DNA from: Apoda limacodes
Taxonomy: Eukaryota > Arthropoda > Insecta > Lepidoptera > Limacodidae
Length of the DNA stretch: 64,000 bases
Assembly: GCA_946406115.1 (NCBI GenBank)
Contig: OX291554.1
Location: forward strand, 14,953,092-15,017,091
Direction: 5' to 3'
Of the stretch, positions 35,483 to 49,700 are shown piece by piece (within the stretch, counting starts at the first letter, position 1; each line of letters opens with the position of its first letter). Both the position numbers and the translations under genes were made by a program. The notes under the pieces are model-generated. The model made no database searches. It was not told the origin of the DNA and saw only the letters and a program-made list of their open reading frames with translations.

Positions 35483-36400
35483 CTATTTAGCAGCTAGCTA
35501 AACGACCGTGTCAAATATATTAAAATACGACATTAAGGGACACAATAAATTGTTTTTTTGAGTAATTATTGTGTAAATTTTAATTTGTTCATTATTTTCT
35601 TAATATCTATTATCAGATAATTATGCAATAAGGATAAGTCAAATGTTAATACATTATTTGTGATGACTCTGTTATAAAAGTACTGTTTTCTATTATAAAT
35701 GACAAAAAAATAAAAAAACTGAGCAATGATTAAAAATACAATTGGTACTTGAATATGCTTTACATCAAAATTAAAATTTCTAGACACAAAATGATTTTTT
35801 TTGAATGATTTCAATAGTTCAAGTTCAGTCATTTGTTTCTCGCTTCTCTGTCACAGACGAGGACGGACGGACATGAGAGGTATCTCAGAAAGGTTCTATT
35901 TTCCCTTTTATGGTACAGAACCCTATAAATATAGAAAAACTATGTACATACTAGTTTCAAAAAAAAAAACGTGAAAAAAATATCTATCGAATTGCTCATG
36001 GTCACCCTATCAATACACTAAAAGCGATTTCAAAGTTAAAAAATCATTAAAATATTCATACTGCGCTCTCCAGTGACATCCATATATAAGCTTCTTGGTG
36101 TAACTCACAGAACATTATAAGTCATTAGAAGTGCTATGTTACTCAAATAGTGTAAATAGTGGAACCGCTTTCGCCGCAATACATTTTGCAATTTTAAAAG
36201 AGCCGAGCGTCTTAGCCAATCACGTTCAAATAGGCGGGGTCACTTTGAATGAAAAAAAGTTAGGGAGAGGCTATGTCGATAAATCCATATCGATAAATTT
36301 GGCGTATAAAGATAAGATTTTTGCTAAGTATAAAATTAATAATAAACTTTATGAAATCTACTGTTTTACTACATAAAATAAGATATAACCTTATGAACCA
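35483..36400. other. Gene-free region with CCAAT- and GC-box-like motifs
   Basis: The stretch near 36215-36245 contains GCCAATCACG and GGCGGGG within 25 bp, resembling promoter elements. No gene is evident on either side, so this may be chance or part of a repeat. Confidence 0.3.
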
Positions 36401-36733
36401 ATCTATACATATAAAATGCTTTAACCTGAATGACTGACTGACGGATCAACGCACAGCCTAAACCGCTGATCGTACGGACCTGAAAATTGGAGGGTGTGTA
36501 CTTTGTATAACGTATGCATCCGATAAGAAAGGATTTTCCAAAAGGGTCAGGTGCGAGTCGGAAAAGGTCAAGTGCAAGTCGAATTCGTGGAATAAGGGTA
36601 AACCGATGGTAATGAAATTTTGATAAGCTGTTATTCACACGCCGGGGAAGGTTTTTGAATTAGTACAACCAGAAAAGGTTGTTGCGGCAGATGTTTTGAA
36701 AAAAGAAAGAACAACGTTTGCCGGGTCAGCTAG
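36401..36733 (+). mobile_element. Helitron-like non-autonomous element
   Basis: It opens 'atctatacatataaaatgc', then 'tgactgactgacggatcaac' and 'gcacagcctaaaccgctg', and closes 'gccgggtcagctag' with CTAG at 36730-36733 followed by T. This start/end combination is typical of moth Helitron-like repeats. No coding remains. Confidence 0.6.
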
Positions 36734-37600
36734 TTTTATATATGGGGCCTTAAACGAGGAAATTTTACATTTTTGAGATATTAATCAAAGTTGTTGTAAC
36801 TACGATGACGACCAGACTAGGCGACTAGGTGTCAAACGAAGATGGACTATCCCTGTGCATATGTATTTATATTGGTTTTAGGTTTATGAAAACTGGTAAT
36901 TTGTAAGATTTATATGCTATGAGCAAAACATAAGTTTCCCAGTAATTGTGTGTCTATGACGTTCAACGATGTAGTTAGGAGTATCATTGGCAAGAATCAA
37001 CCTGGCCAATGTTTTATTCTAGACATGCCAAATTAATCTAGACAAAAATACAAGAACATCTGTATTTTTACTTTTTTTATATCCGCAAAGATGGCCGAGA
37101 TAATAGCAATCAAAGTGCGCATTTTCGCGCGTCTCATAATTAAAACGCACTCGGCGTTTGAACACGCTGTGGCGTCACGATTCTTGTCAACGCGACAACG
37201 AAGCACGCCGGCCCGGAGAGCGGGCATTCTTATTCTTTTAATCACCGATGCTGGTCGTTTTTACTTGCGGTTTTATAACGAAAAAATGAATAGCTAATAC
37301 TGTGCAGTGCCTAAATATTTTAATTCCAAAGTTAAAACACCCGACAAACTGTTTTTAATATACCTAAAAATCCTATAATAAGAAAGAAATGGATGACCTC
37401 AATACGGAGACAGGATTCAATAGGACCGAAGACTGTTGCATTTTGTTGTGAAGATCATTGCGATGAAAGTAACTATTTAATTTATCCTTTTCACGTGTTT
37501 ATTACCTATTACCTACCAACCTAGTACCTACTACTGACCTAGAATAACCACGCGATAAGTTGGTAGGTATTTGAAAAAAAGCAACGATACGTATTGGACG
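36734..37600. other. Gene-free region with a GC-richer patch
   Basis: A less AT-rich patch at 37085-37240 holds frames on both strands (for example a plus-strand ATG at 37091). The encoded sequence resembles nothing known, and no splice context stands out. Confidence 0.35.
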
Positions 37601-37772
37601 TAATAGCTGCTGCCAGCGACTTCATCTGCGCATAAATTATAGCCTTTATGTTATTCTGATGTATAAGCAACATGATGGTAAAGTTTCATTAAAATCCATG
37701 CAGTAGATTTTGCATGAAAGAGGAACAAACATCCATCCAAACAAACTTTCACGTTTATAATATTAGTAGGAT
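37601..37772 (-). mobile_element. Helitron-like element, short copy on the minus strand
   Basis: Reverse complement reads 'atcctactaatattataaac', 'gtgaaagtttgtttggatgg', 'ctgcatggattttaatgaaa', and ends 'gaagtcgctggcagcagcta'. This is the family start and the degraded '...gtcgcgggcaacagctag' end. Confidence 0.55.
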
Positions 37773-39010
37773 TATTATCTACCTATACAATATACCTATA
37801 CCTTTATCCACAAATACTAAATAAGTGAAAATAGGTAGGTGTGTTGTTTATAAGTGTAGTAAATTTCAGAAAGACAGTGGTAATCAAGCTTTAGTTGTCA
37901 GCGAGCCGTAGACCTATTTACATAAGTTTACCTACTTAGAGATAGTGTATAAAATTTTAGAAACATTTTGCCAGAAATATTAAACTTTCGGCTATAATTT
38001 TAACCACAACATACTAGAAATATGGTTAACACTTTTGAAGATTCATTCTCAGAGTGTATTTCTCTGCCGTTTGGTCTTATTTTTAAGTGGCATTAAAAAT
38101 AACGTCACAGAAATAAATTTATAAATAAAGACCTGTCGACCGAAGGTCAAAAGCACTATCGGTAAAACAGGCTTTTCATTCCGTGATTTTTTTTTAATAT
38201 TTTGAACCTTCCACGGACATACTTTGTCATTAATATAAATATTAAAACAAATAAAGTGAAGTAGTGCGTAAAAAAAACCCAAACTAATAATTATATGCGG
38301 ACCGTAAATTGGTTACTTCTGATTTCGTCATAGGTACGTACATCCTACATAACCACAAAATACTTTATTTTACTGGAAACGAAGTATTATTCCTGATTTT
38401 GATAAACAGCTGGTATCGAAAAATCTCATCGTTGATGAAAGCATAGTTTAAAGTTATGCCCTCGACATGAGGATCGTGCAAAGTGAAAAGTATTACGTGC
38501 TTCTGTGCATGATGTGGTAAATTACCCACGTAAGTACCGAAGTACATATAAGTATAAAATGTCACTCGGTTAGGTCGTTCGGTACTACGTACCTAACCTA
38601 TAATGTTTTAAACTTAAGACATAGGTAATAGGTACATACCTTTTCAGTTTTATTCCACGCATTTCGGCAGACGTAAATCTTTGTTTTTTAAAATATATTG
38701 AGCCACCATCCAGCAATCAATTTTCGGCAGATTATCCGATTGACCTTTTTGGTAACCTTCTACCCTGGCGCAGATTTTCCTCATAAGACACTTAGTTTAA
38801 CAACAGTAAACTAATACCTTAACAAAGCAATTACATAAAATAACTGCCGCGCGCGCGGGATTAAAAGTGCTCAAAACTTCTCACGGTCACAACTTCCGTA
38901 ATACTCCATAGATTTTCGAGAAATAAAGACTGATATAACGTACGTAATCTAAACTTTACTTTTGAGTAGGTTTATAACAATATTCGAATATATAAGTAAC
39001 CCTAATTCTG
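37773..39010. other. Gene-free region
   Basis: AT-rich. No exon, RNA gene or repeat was recognised, apart from a short alternating GC run near 38850. Confidence 0.4.
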
Positions 39011-39120
39011 CTTTCATAGCTCAAACGGCCGAGCGCTTACACGGACTGTAAGGGTTGCAGGTTCAAATCCTAAGGTAACTTTTGCCTTTGCTATGAAAAT
39101 ATTTGTTTATATTGATGATG
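39011..39120 (+). mobile_element. SINE with tRNA-like head
   Basis: An A-box-like 'tagctcaaacggccgagcg' and a B-box 'ggttcaaatcc' stand about 32 bp apart with an anticodon-like 'ctgtaag' between. The acceptor stem does not pair, so it is not a working tRNA gene. The tail 'tttgctatgaaaatatttg' matches the fragment at 30260-30350. Confidence 0.6.
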
Positions 39121-40665
39121 TAGCCATGGATATGGCATTTATGAAATGTTTTCTTTAGGAAGTCTCGAACGAAGATTATTTTGATCTATATTATAAGCAG
39201 AATAACTAGAACCAACGAACTAAAACAGCTCGATTTCCGCATAAAACAAAAATTTATGTGATGAACATGTATGATTGTCCTTAGACTGGGTGTTTTCTAC
39301 GTATAATATATATAAATACTTTTTCGGTTCCAAAGGTTTCAACCGACTTACACCAATTTTGGTCATCCCATGTGCAATGTAAAAAAATATTTATCAAGAT
39401 ATGAAATTCCATTCATGCTCTGTCTTTCTGTCTCGTACCTAAATAAGTTATTTGACACTCATAGCTTCAGAACGTAGTATTTAAGGAAGTTTGCTTTGAT
39501 TGAGTTAGGTTTCTGTAGAATGAGAATGCGAATATCCAATGTTTTGAAAGCAAATAACTCGCTATAAGTTACTTAGAAACAACCAATGTTTTTTGCAGAC
39601 CTATCCAACGACTCCCTCACACAACTCTATTATTTTTTTGTCTCAAGTTGACTACAAAACTGTAGGCCAGTTTACACAGCACACCTGACTACATTTTTTT
39701 CCGGATCGGTGCAATTAAAACTTAGAATTTTGACATTATTTATACAGTAAAGTGTAACAATAAAAGTTTACACATATTCAGTAGAGTGGTTAAGAAAACT
39801 CGCAATTTCAGAACCTCAGGCCTATTTAATATGATTATTGCAAAATAGTTTGAAATTGGCAGTAGGTAGGTACGTAAATCAGTGTTATAAAACATTCAGT
39901 TTTGATTCGAACTAGACACTGTGAAAAATGTCGATAAAAGCAATAAAATATCGTAGAACATCACTACCAGAAAGACACGCATCGATCATACGACTCTGTT
40001 GCTCACGTCATTTATACATTGCTTTCTAGACACGGTCCTTATTGCGATCCAAAGAACGTTGACAGTAATGTATATTGCTTGCATTTTGATACTTTAAGAT
40101 ATTGTTGATCAATTATAATTTTGATTTTAAGGTTATTTTCCTTAAAATTATGTAAAAGCTTATAATTATTTATTCTTCTACTCACCAATAAAAAAATATT
40201 CCTCCCTTTAACATATTTAATACCTGGCTTCTTGCTCTGCAAGTAATTACTGCAGAGGAAGGCATTTTAAATATTTTGGCGCAGCTGCCCCGCAGATACA
40301 TACAGCGATGTAGTCCGCGAGCAACTAAATGACAGATTCGGGAGTTTCGAAGTGAATTGAGCGTCTGCTCAAGATCGTGGCACGCTCGCCGTTTACATCG
40401 CATTTCTACTGGGGTACACCCCAGTCTTATAATGTTCTGTGGTGTAACTGTTGCTGTTTGTACGTATTTCCCCACCCGCGTCCCCGTAAAAAATGCCAGG
40501 TTAATTTGTGCGAGTGTCCAGGCTATATGTATGTAACTCCCAACAGCCCTTAAAAAACCTGTAAAAAAATGGTTCTTTCTCTATGATAAAAATGGTGTCC
40601 GTTTACCAGCTGGCATATTTTTTTAAATAAGTAGATTTAATTTATCAGGAATTACTTGTTCTAAT
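39121..40665. other. Region upstream of Elongin A
   Basis: The last few hundred bases should contain the Elongin A promoter and 5' UTR, but no start site can be placed. A less AT-rich patch at 40255-40500 has a 97-codon minus-strand frame with no recognisable family; it could be part of a repeat. Confidence 0.35.
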
Positions 40666-40737
40666 ATGGCATCTGTTCTTGATTTAGTTAAATATTATCA
40701 ACATTCAATAGAAAAATACACCAACGATGAACACAAA
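40666..40737 (+). CDS. EloA: EloA exon 1: start codon and first helix
   Basis: ATG at 40666 opens MASVLDLVKYYQHSIEKY, ending TNDEHK before GTGAGT (phase 0). Length and hydrophobic pattern fit the start of the Elongin A N-terminal domain. It joins directly to exon 2, which continues with ILNSIDKLFNLDVT. Too short to stand out as a frame on its own; it was found by looking for the missing N-terminus. Intron 1 (40738-45362) holds a 58-bp duplication, a Helitron-like copy, a hairpin and a 60-bp duplication. Confidence 0.85.
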
Positions 40738-43700
40738 GTGAGTACTTTTTCACGGTGTTGACTTAATTAATCAGTCAAAATGTTCCAATATTGTTATTAC
40801 AAGGGCCTTTGTGACTTTAGGAAGGAAAATTGACGAGATTATTTTCATACATTGGTCATTATTAACTTTAGGCGAAAGAACCCATAGATCACGTTATCAT
40901 GTCTGTCTATGTGGTACGTACGGAGCTACATACGAGATGAATTTCGGCTGGCAGAAGTTGACTTCTACAAAATAAATACAGTCATTTTTAAAGCTATTTT
41001 TTATTCTGCTTCACTTAGCTTAACTTGCAAACTCGAAAACAAACCAAGTACCTATATTCTATATAGGTAGCCCTCCAGGAGCACCATTGTCAGTGTTCTC
41101 TGTTAGGATTTCAATACTAAGGCAAGTCAGAGTAACAAAAAAAAACCAGACTTCTAAGATGGTCAGGAAGTCATAAGTGTCGCGACACAATTGTAAACAC
41201 CGTCAATTTCAACCTTCAGCAGGGTTCACATATGCTTGCACACCGTTGCAAATTTACATATGCTTGTATGAAACTCTTGGTAAGCAGAGCCTGAAAAGAA
41301 TTTATTGTGTTACCTACCTCAAATGGGCCTTTATGTTATTTACTCCAGCTATAAAATGACCACAAACAACTGTCAGTTTGTGTGTACAAAACTATATATC
41401 TCAACTAAACCACAAGTCTCCATGAATTTTATTAATAGTCTTTTGTGGACATGTGCCTAAACTGTCCTAATAGTAGGTTTTAAAGGCAAATAGAGGTATT
41501 TTGTGGACATGTGCCTGAACTGTCCTAATAGTAGGTTTTAAAGGCAAATAGAGATCAAACCTCCTTTAAATTTTAAGCAATTAGATATATTAACATTCTG
41601 TGCCTATGTCATAGAATCAAAGGGATTTTAATATACCTAATCTAATTGTACTAAGCTACATCTGTAGACCACCATATTTAAATTGTAAAAGTTTATATTC
41701 TTAAGATGCTTGAAATCAATTATTTAAATCTAAAATGCATCTTGACTAAAAATGAATCTGACTCTCTCTTTGGCACCCTTTTTGGTACAGCTAACCTAAC
41801 CTAACCAAAATAAAGCTTGTAGGTCTTCAGTAATGCTATCCGTAATATCAGATTTGATCTCGGAAAATTCAGGTGTTGGGTGATGTTTCACTACTGGACA
41901 CCATATGGTCTAAGTTTATTATTTATCACATTTTTATTGTGAGTTTGTTATGAACGTGTTTTTTGCTTTTGGTCTATATTTGTTTCTTTTCGTTCAAAAA
42001 CTCATATTTTTGTTCCTGGGTGAAGTGGACATAAATAGCTAAAATACAGGAAAATGTGTTACATAGCTGAAAAAGTCATAATAAAACATTACATATTCTA
42101 CATGTGGCATCTTTTTAAGAGGGTGATATCAAAAAATGTTTTTAAAATAAATGGCAACATTGGTTTGCACAAACAAACAAACATCTCTTACCCTAATTAA
42201 AACACATTCTTGCTTCTCTGTGCTATGGTGAGTAAAAATAGTCCCATCAACCTCTAGGCAATATTAGATTTATGGAATTTAGATTTCTCAGCATTGATAA
42301 TATTCCAAGTGGTTTTTATGTTGTCACTACTGTTTTTAATTTTTTCACAAATGATTTAGCTATGTGGCAGTCAACTTTAAATAATTTAGAATATTTTTGT
42401 ATATAATCATTAAAATACTTACTAATATAATACATTATATCTTACTAATATTATAAATGTGAAAGTATGTCTGTATGGATGGATGTTTGTTACTCAATAA
42501 CGATTCAGCCACTGGATGGATTGGGATTAAACTTGGCACACCTATAAGATCAGGTCCTGGAATAGCACATAGACTACTTTTTATCCCAAAAAATTCAAAA
42601 GTTCCCACAGGAATAACTATCACCAAGCTTAAACGAACTATAGCTATAGTTTTAGTATAGTATAGTCACAGTATTAATACTGTGATTAAATAAAGGAGTC
42701 CCAGGCCGATAACCAAATTTAGGGTGTGCGGAGCCACTGGCAAAGTCTAGTATATAATGCATATATTACATTTCTCTCGCTGTATTATTCATACAATCAT
42801 TCTCTACTTCTATGGATACCTACAGTAGCCCAATTACTAAACATAGACTTTTGTTAACTAAGACAGTCTTGTGTGTAAATATTGAGTCATACTCTTCACT
42901 AAACGCATTAAAAAAATTATTATACTGTTATCTATACATGTTGCCATACTGGCTGTAATTACAATCAGTTTGTTTAACTGAGTGTATTACTATATTACTC
43001 CGTTCCTTAGGTTTTAATTTGTTATTTACTAGAATTAAAGAGCGACCATGTGTAGCATGTTCCCTGCTTAACAAACTATCAATCTGATGACTACTAAAGT
43101 TGAACATGGTCTGGTGTGACCTGAACCAATGTTCTGTAATGCAAAGAATCTATGTCACAGCAGTTTATGAATAACTCTATTTCCAATTTGATAAGAATTC
43201 CTTGGAACATTTTCCAACTTTGGTATATTAAAACTAATATTTTGCCCAAAAGAGGCCAATTAGCCAAGTTGGAAAAGTTATTTATATGATAAATATGACA
43301 GTAAACATACAATTTGTCTTATATAAAATTTATAGATTCCATTTTTATGTTATATTATCGCTAGCCCTATCCCAACCACACAGTATTTATTATTAATGTC
43401 AATAACATGTAAATTACTATATTCTTGTAACATTATGTGCATTGGCCAGAGATTATCATTGTAATACAAGTATCTATTTACTAAAAGAAAAAGTGAACAA
43501 TTTGTTTATCTCATTTTTTTTATATTTTTAACTAATTAATTTTTGTTCATCCTCTTTGGCCTATACACCTATAAAGTATGCTGCTTTCAGAAAAAATATA
43601 GTTTGTTACATAATTAAGTATGCCTTAATAAGAACAGGACGGCATACAGTGATTAATAACATACAGATCCTTGAAGAATGGCCTTAAAATTATCAATTAG

Positions 43701-46700
43701 GTGGTACGTCAAGGGAGTTTCCTGGCTAGTCTAAAACCTTAATTTCGTTGTAAAAGAAGTTGTTGGGTGTATGATAGATATATCTGCGGGTTTTTGCGAT
43801 AAGAAAAGTTCCCACGGTGTTGACCACTGACTGCCTGTGGGCCAATCCACTGATTGGCAGACCGGCACACAAAAGTGACTAAGGCCAGTTACAAAGCTAT
43901 GTAGTTCGCCGTTAAGCCGTGTTAGGCCGCGATTGGAGGGAATTATAAATATTTAGGATGGTAAATTTTAAAAGGAAACATTCCTTTATTATCTAAAGTA
44001 AGTAAAGTAAAATCATATTAATTTTTTTTATAATCACCTGTTTGAGACGGTTCTTTTTTTTTCATATTTTGCAGGTTTAATCTGTAAAATGTGAAAAAAA
44101 AACTTGTATTTTATAAAACTGATTTTATAAAATACAAGTTTTTTTCACATTGATCAATGACTCAAAAGAATGAATAATTTTTTCCTAAATATAACTATCT
44201 TAAATAAAAATAAAACCTATTTTAATTTTGTATTGTTAATACAATATTATGTAAAATAAATCTATATGTATATATACATAGTATAAAACAAAGTCACGTC
44301 CTGCCGTCTGTAGTGATGTACGCTTAGATATTTTAAACTACACAATGGATTTTAATGCAGTTTGCATCAATAGTTAGAGTGATTCAAGAGGATGATTTAT
44401 AGGTATAGTTTAATATTGTATTGTGTCAGTTTGTTGAAATATGACTGTAATTGTTCAAAATGTCGCAAAAATCATGCCGAGCGAGCTTTACATTGCGTTT
44501 GCTGGCTAAGAGTTCCATACATTTCTAACAGATAGCGGTGCAAGTTAGTTTATCGACATAAATATGTCTGGGTTCCATACATTTCAAACAGATGGCGGTT
44601 TAAGTTAGTTTATCATCATATACATGTCCGGTTGGTTGTATCTAATAGAAATTCGCGCGGGTGTAGGCGTGGGTAATTTAAAAAAAATTAAGCAATGTTT
44701 TCTTTCAGTTAATCACTACGGCCTTATTACGGCCAAAAATATTATACGTATGTGCGGCTGAGTGAATTGTAGAAGTCAGTACCTAATTTATTCTACTATT
44801 GCTGTCACTTTGCCGTCTATCCGTTCCATAATGTCACGGCTTTTTAGCTTATTAAGGCCATCCCTGGGGTCCGCTAGCGCCGCTATTGCATAGTTTTTAT
44901 TTACTGTTCGTAGAAAGCGTATTTAAAAAATTTTATTGAACGAAATTTGAAACTAGTTATAAGCTATTTTTAAAACTGTTTTGTGTTGTTTCTTCATATA
45001 TCTCTGGATTGTAGATAGCGTGCTGAAAATGGCCACTTGCATATTAATTCTAGAAACATTGCAAATCGTTCTGAAAATAGCTTATGATTAGTTTTATTTT
45101 TTGTTCAATCCAATTTTGAGTTATTTCTTTAACCGTTATTTATTATTTCAAAAATATAATAAAAAAAATGTATATTTTCTGCAGAATGTTGACCCCAACT
45201 AAACTACTGAAGTACTTGGAACTGCATTTTAATTATGTACTATGTTAAATTTAAACAACTAATGGTGAAAACGCCGAGTTCGAATGCATATTTTAACACT
45301 GTGACGCTAAAACCTTGAAATGTCTATTAAATGGCACATGATTGGTTTTTTTATTTTTTCAGATTTTAAATTCCATAGACAAGTTATTTAATCTCGATGT
45401 GACGGTTCAGCACTTGCAAGAGACAGGCGTTGGTCGCACAGTGAATGCTCTTCGCAAAGAACCTGGAAATGTGGGTCAGGCGGCGCGGGCGTTAGTGTAC
45501 AAATGGAAATTGATGGTAGCCGCAGAGGAGAGTGATCAAGAAGGCGACCATGATAGTAAGTATATTAAAAAATAAAACAGCGCTATAATTTATTATTATA
45601 TATAATATAATGTATATTTTCAGTTCCCTTTTTAATTTAAGTTTAAGTTATTTTACGAGGGGCGTTCAATAAATAGTGAGAATTAAGAGGATACACTTCG
45701 CAGCGCCTTGCCTTGCGTTTGTATGAAGCACGCAGAGAGGCGCTCCGAATCGTAAACTCTTAAGTGGAAACTCTTTAGAACCAAAAAAGTAAATACTGGC
45801 TGGTAAAGCTGGAACATTCATTAGATGAGAAAAAAATAAATGCTGACCTTGCCCCCGGTGATTTCTATCTATTTCTAAGGTTGAAGGATTATTTGAAATG
45901 ACAGAGATTCGAAGATGATGAAGCCGTTGTCACTGCAGTACAGAAATTCTTTTTGCGTTAGATAGTGTATTTATATAGAAGAAACAAAGACTGTATAATA
46001 TCAAGCTAAGAAGTCCCTTTTGAGACCTTTCGTAGCGTGCGCTTCCTAAATAGTTTAAATTACTAAAAATAATGTATGGAGGGATTGTTCCTTTTGAAAC
46101 GTTCTATAAAAAAGTCTATGATAACATATATCTATTTCCTAAGGTAGACTCACAATAACTATTTTTATATAATAAAAATATTTAATTATATATAATTATT
46201 TAAATATATTATTAATTAAAAATATTGCGCGATTTGCAAAGCTGTTTTCTCTTATTCATTATTAATTCTTATTGAAATAAGTATATAAGTTACCTTGATT
46301 ATCTTGGTTGTAGATTGAAATTGTCCTTTACATTTAATGCTTTAAACAAATAATTTACAAGTTATAACCAATTTAAACTAAGCGCGTCGCGACGGAAAGT
46401 TCAAAAGATAGGTGTACGGCGGCGGGCGATCTATTGGGTAATCTTTTTATCTAAATAAATACGACTAAATTTTTTCTTTACACTTTTAAATATAAATGAA
46501 TGTCTTACTAAATATTATAGATATAAATTAGACCTTATGTCTCTATCAAAGACATTGTACAACAAATAATCGACTGCGGCTTATACCTTTTGCTTGTCAT
46601 TAGATGGCGCGCTACTCCATACACATCGCGATAGTGTTTATCTTTTGACAAAATAATAATACAAAATATTCTATTTCATGTTAACCTACTTATATAATTT

Positions 46701-49700
46701 TTTGGTTTAATTAATTTCATAAATTTGGCGCAGACGAAGTTGTGCGGGTCAGCTAGTACTTAATAAACATTGGACAAATTGTGAGGGGAAACTGGCGCGA
46801 CTATCCCTTCGAGTTTGCGTAGATAATTTTGGGGTTCATGCATAGTAGTCATATAGTAATGGGAAACTGGTTTCGTATTTTAAATTGTTATGGAATGAGT
46901 GGATAAAAGTAGAATTGAATTTAGTATGAAAAAGATAAATTTATGTATCTAACTGTTTTCCCACCTATAGAGACTTTGGTGCCGACTCCGTTAGCTTGCC
47001 CTGTCGTTGGTTCTGACGTAGCTTCAGACATCAATGATTTGTCACAAACTCTTCAGCCTCATACAGTTGAGGAATTAAAGGACACAAAAAATTGTAAAGC
47101 AACTTAAGTACTTTAGTTTTTCCGTTTTTTAGTTAGTTCTGTAGGATCTAGTCTTGCTTTGTTACTTGTGGTTGTAGAACCAGTTTTTTGTTGTTATTTC
47201 AATTATATGCAATTGTCCATTATATTTATTTTGTAGTTAATAAATATGGTTTCTGTTTTCTATTTTTCAACGAGTGTGGTACCATGATCATTTAATATTC
47301 CAATAGGCTATTTCTTTATGGTTAATAAATTTGCATTATATGATTTCTTTTGCTTGTATTTACTAATACCTGTGGCATTTGTAGTAACAGCACTTAAGAA
47401 TAGATATTCATACATATTTTGCATAGTATTTGTAATTAGCAAAGCAAGTTAAAAAAAATTATGGTGGTAGTCATGGGAAATTATGCAGAAGTAATAAGAA
47501 AACAGTTGCTAGTGCGACGCGGTCACGTAAAACACTTGCAAAGTTATTAGGGGTTAATATTAGTATATAGATATACTAATATTTAAAAGCGTGACTTTAC
47601 CAAACGTCATTGCTTGCTGTATAATATACACGTTATAGAAATATACAGCGCGGTAAAGAATATTGTCACAAGGTTATTTCATTTCTGCAGGCAATTGTTT
47701 TGACTGAACAAGGAATGTGTGTTTTAAACTTCAAGCAATTATGTCGTTCTTTATTTTAATAAATTGAAGCAATACAATACTTATAATTCCCTAGGGGGTA
47801 AAATAGGGTATGAAACTTTGTATGGGTCTGATTGGTTGGTGAAAACCATGAAACCATATTTCAGCACTTTTGAATTAGCCCCTAAAAGCTTAGATAAGGG
47901 ACGATCGTTTGTACGGGTCGGGAAGAATTAAATCTTCTGGATAAAACCGCGATAGACCAGCTAGTTAATAATATTTCTGTTTCGAGTTCAGAGTTTCTGC
48001 TCCGTGGGTAGCGACCCGACTGCTTAATCGAGGGGCGTGGGTTCAATTCCCCCACAAGACCAAACATTTATTATTTGTGTTTGTCTTGAGACTTAATGTT
48101 GTCTATGTATAATATGTATATATTAACAAAAAAAAAGTATAATATGTATTTGTATCTATTGTCTGGTATCCGTAACACAAGCTTTGCTTAGTTTGGGACC
48201 AGACGGCGCTGTGTGCAATGTCCAAAAATATTTACAGAAAGAAAGACAAAAACAACACTGAACGAAGACGATTTTTAAAATGATGAAACTTGTATGATTA
48301 TTTTGAAAATTTAAGATTTTTATGATTTCACAGCCAAAAAGGAAGAAATAAATAATATAGTATTTGTCAAGTTTTAAATTTAATAAAACTGAATACTTTA
48401 GTATTAGCATCCAATAATAAACTTTTTTTTACTATAATTGTTAAAAAATGAAACCAAAATCTTAAATCGTATATAATGAACAAAAAAGTGTTTATATTTA
48501 ACTAATTATTGTATATTTTTGGTATATAAAATACACAAAACAATGGATACTAAACAATTTTTGTCAGTCATATTTTTTATTCATTGTAGGCTGCAAGCTT
48601 TAGTATATTCAACTTAATATAAACTATCTTGCATTTATTTTATAATGCAGTACATACTACTAAATTTTATTATTTTATACAATTTTATTATGAATAACAT
48701 TTATTTCTTTTTATTGTTTTAACCGTTAATATCACTATTAAACATAATGTTTTACGGGTCTTATATAGGAATTTCAAAAGGGAAGATGGGTTTAAATTGT
48801 CGAATACGTGGAATCCAGTGTTAGGGTTAATAGAAAACAGTCATAAATTAGTACGTTCCGAAAAACGCAGTGACACAGTGAGTATATACTGTCGTGGTGA
48901 CTTTCGAGTGAGTTCTAGTAGTTCGGTACCAAACGAAAAAGAAAGAGGGTAGATAGATATGTTTGCCCGTAGACTTTGTTCAACCTCGCAAGTACGCCAG
49001 TCATTCCGCGATCATGGTGCTTGCAACAGTACCGAATTATCGGAAGCTCATTTTCTCAGCTAATTACGTTAAGAACCCCGTAAAACATTATGTTTAATAT
49101 TTATTACTTCATTATACAGCTTCAAACTACAATGGGAACGGCAAAGATTCAGACGACAGTGTGACTCAATCCAAGAATAAATATGAACAATCCACGCCTC
49201 AAAATACTAACCAGAGAAGCCATGAATATACAAATGGAAGCTACAGCGGATCGAAAAGAAACTATCACAGTAGTGAGGTAACATTTTTTTTTTGTATAAT
49301 TAAACACAAAGATATGATTGTCTTTTGTAAAATTCTTAACACACTTAAAGTTCTTCATACAAATCCGGTCAATGTTACTTGAATTGTTTGTCAAATTAAT
49401 ATGCCTGCTGTAAGATTTTCTAATCCGTGTTTTCATGTTATCGGACTATAATACTACGGTAGGTTTATATTATCTATGTTTTTAGGAAGAGGAACCAGAC
49501 AGGAAAAAATCAAAACACTCAAGTTCTAGTGGAAACAGTAGCCACAAGAGATCTTATTCTGAGAAATCAGAAGAATCGGAAAATGATTCTAATAGTCATG
49601 ATACAGAAAACTCTGAAACAGAAGACAGTGAAAGCGAAATGTCTGAATCTTCCGAAGAAGATACGTCAGCCAACCGTAAAATAAAAATAGAGCCAACGGA

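Noticed and set aside
36131..36376. 81-codon plus-strand frame.
   Set aside because: No recognisable motif. The start context and codon use are unremarkable and the stretch may be regulatory or repeat sequence.
39011..39090. tRNA gene (possibly Tyr-like) with A and B boxes.
   Set aside because: The acceptor stem does not pair and the tail is shared with another fragment at 30260-30350, so it is a SINE head.
40182..40475. 97-codon minus-strand frame just upstream of Elongin A.
   Set aside because: No family resemblance, no supporting splice or start signals, and it overlaps the probable promoter/5' UTR region of EloA. It could also be a repeat fragment.
45342..45362. ATG at 45342 as the Elongin A start.
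   Set aside because: It lies in the polypyrimidine tract before the exon 2 acceptor. A proper start with 24 extra N-terminal residues is at 40666 and joins in phase.
48000..48062. tRNA-Lys gene.
   Set aside because: The anticodon region is disrupted and the sequence continues into a SINE body shared with 21109-21205.
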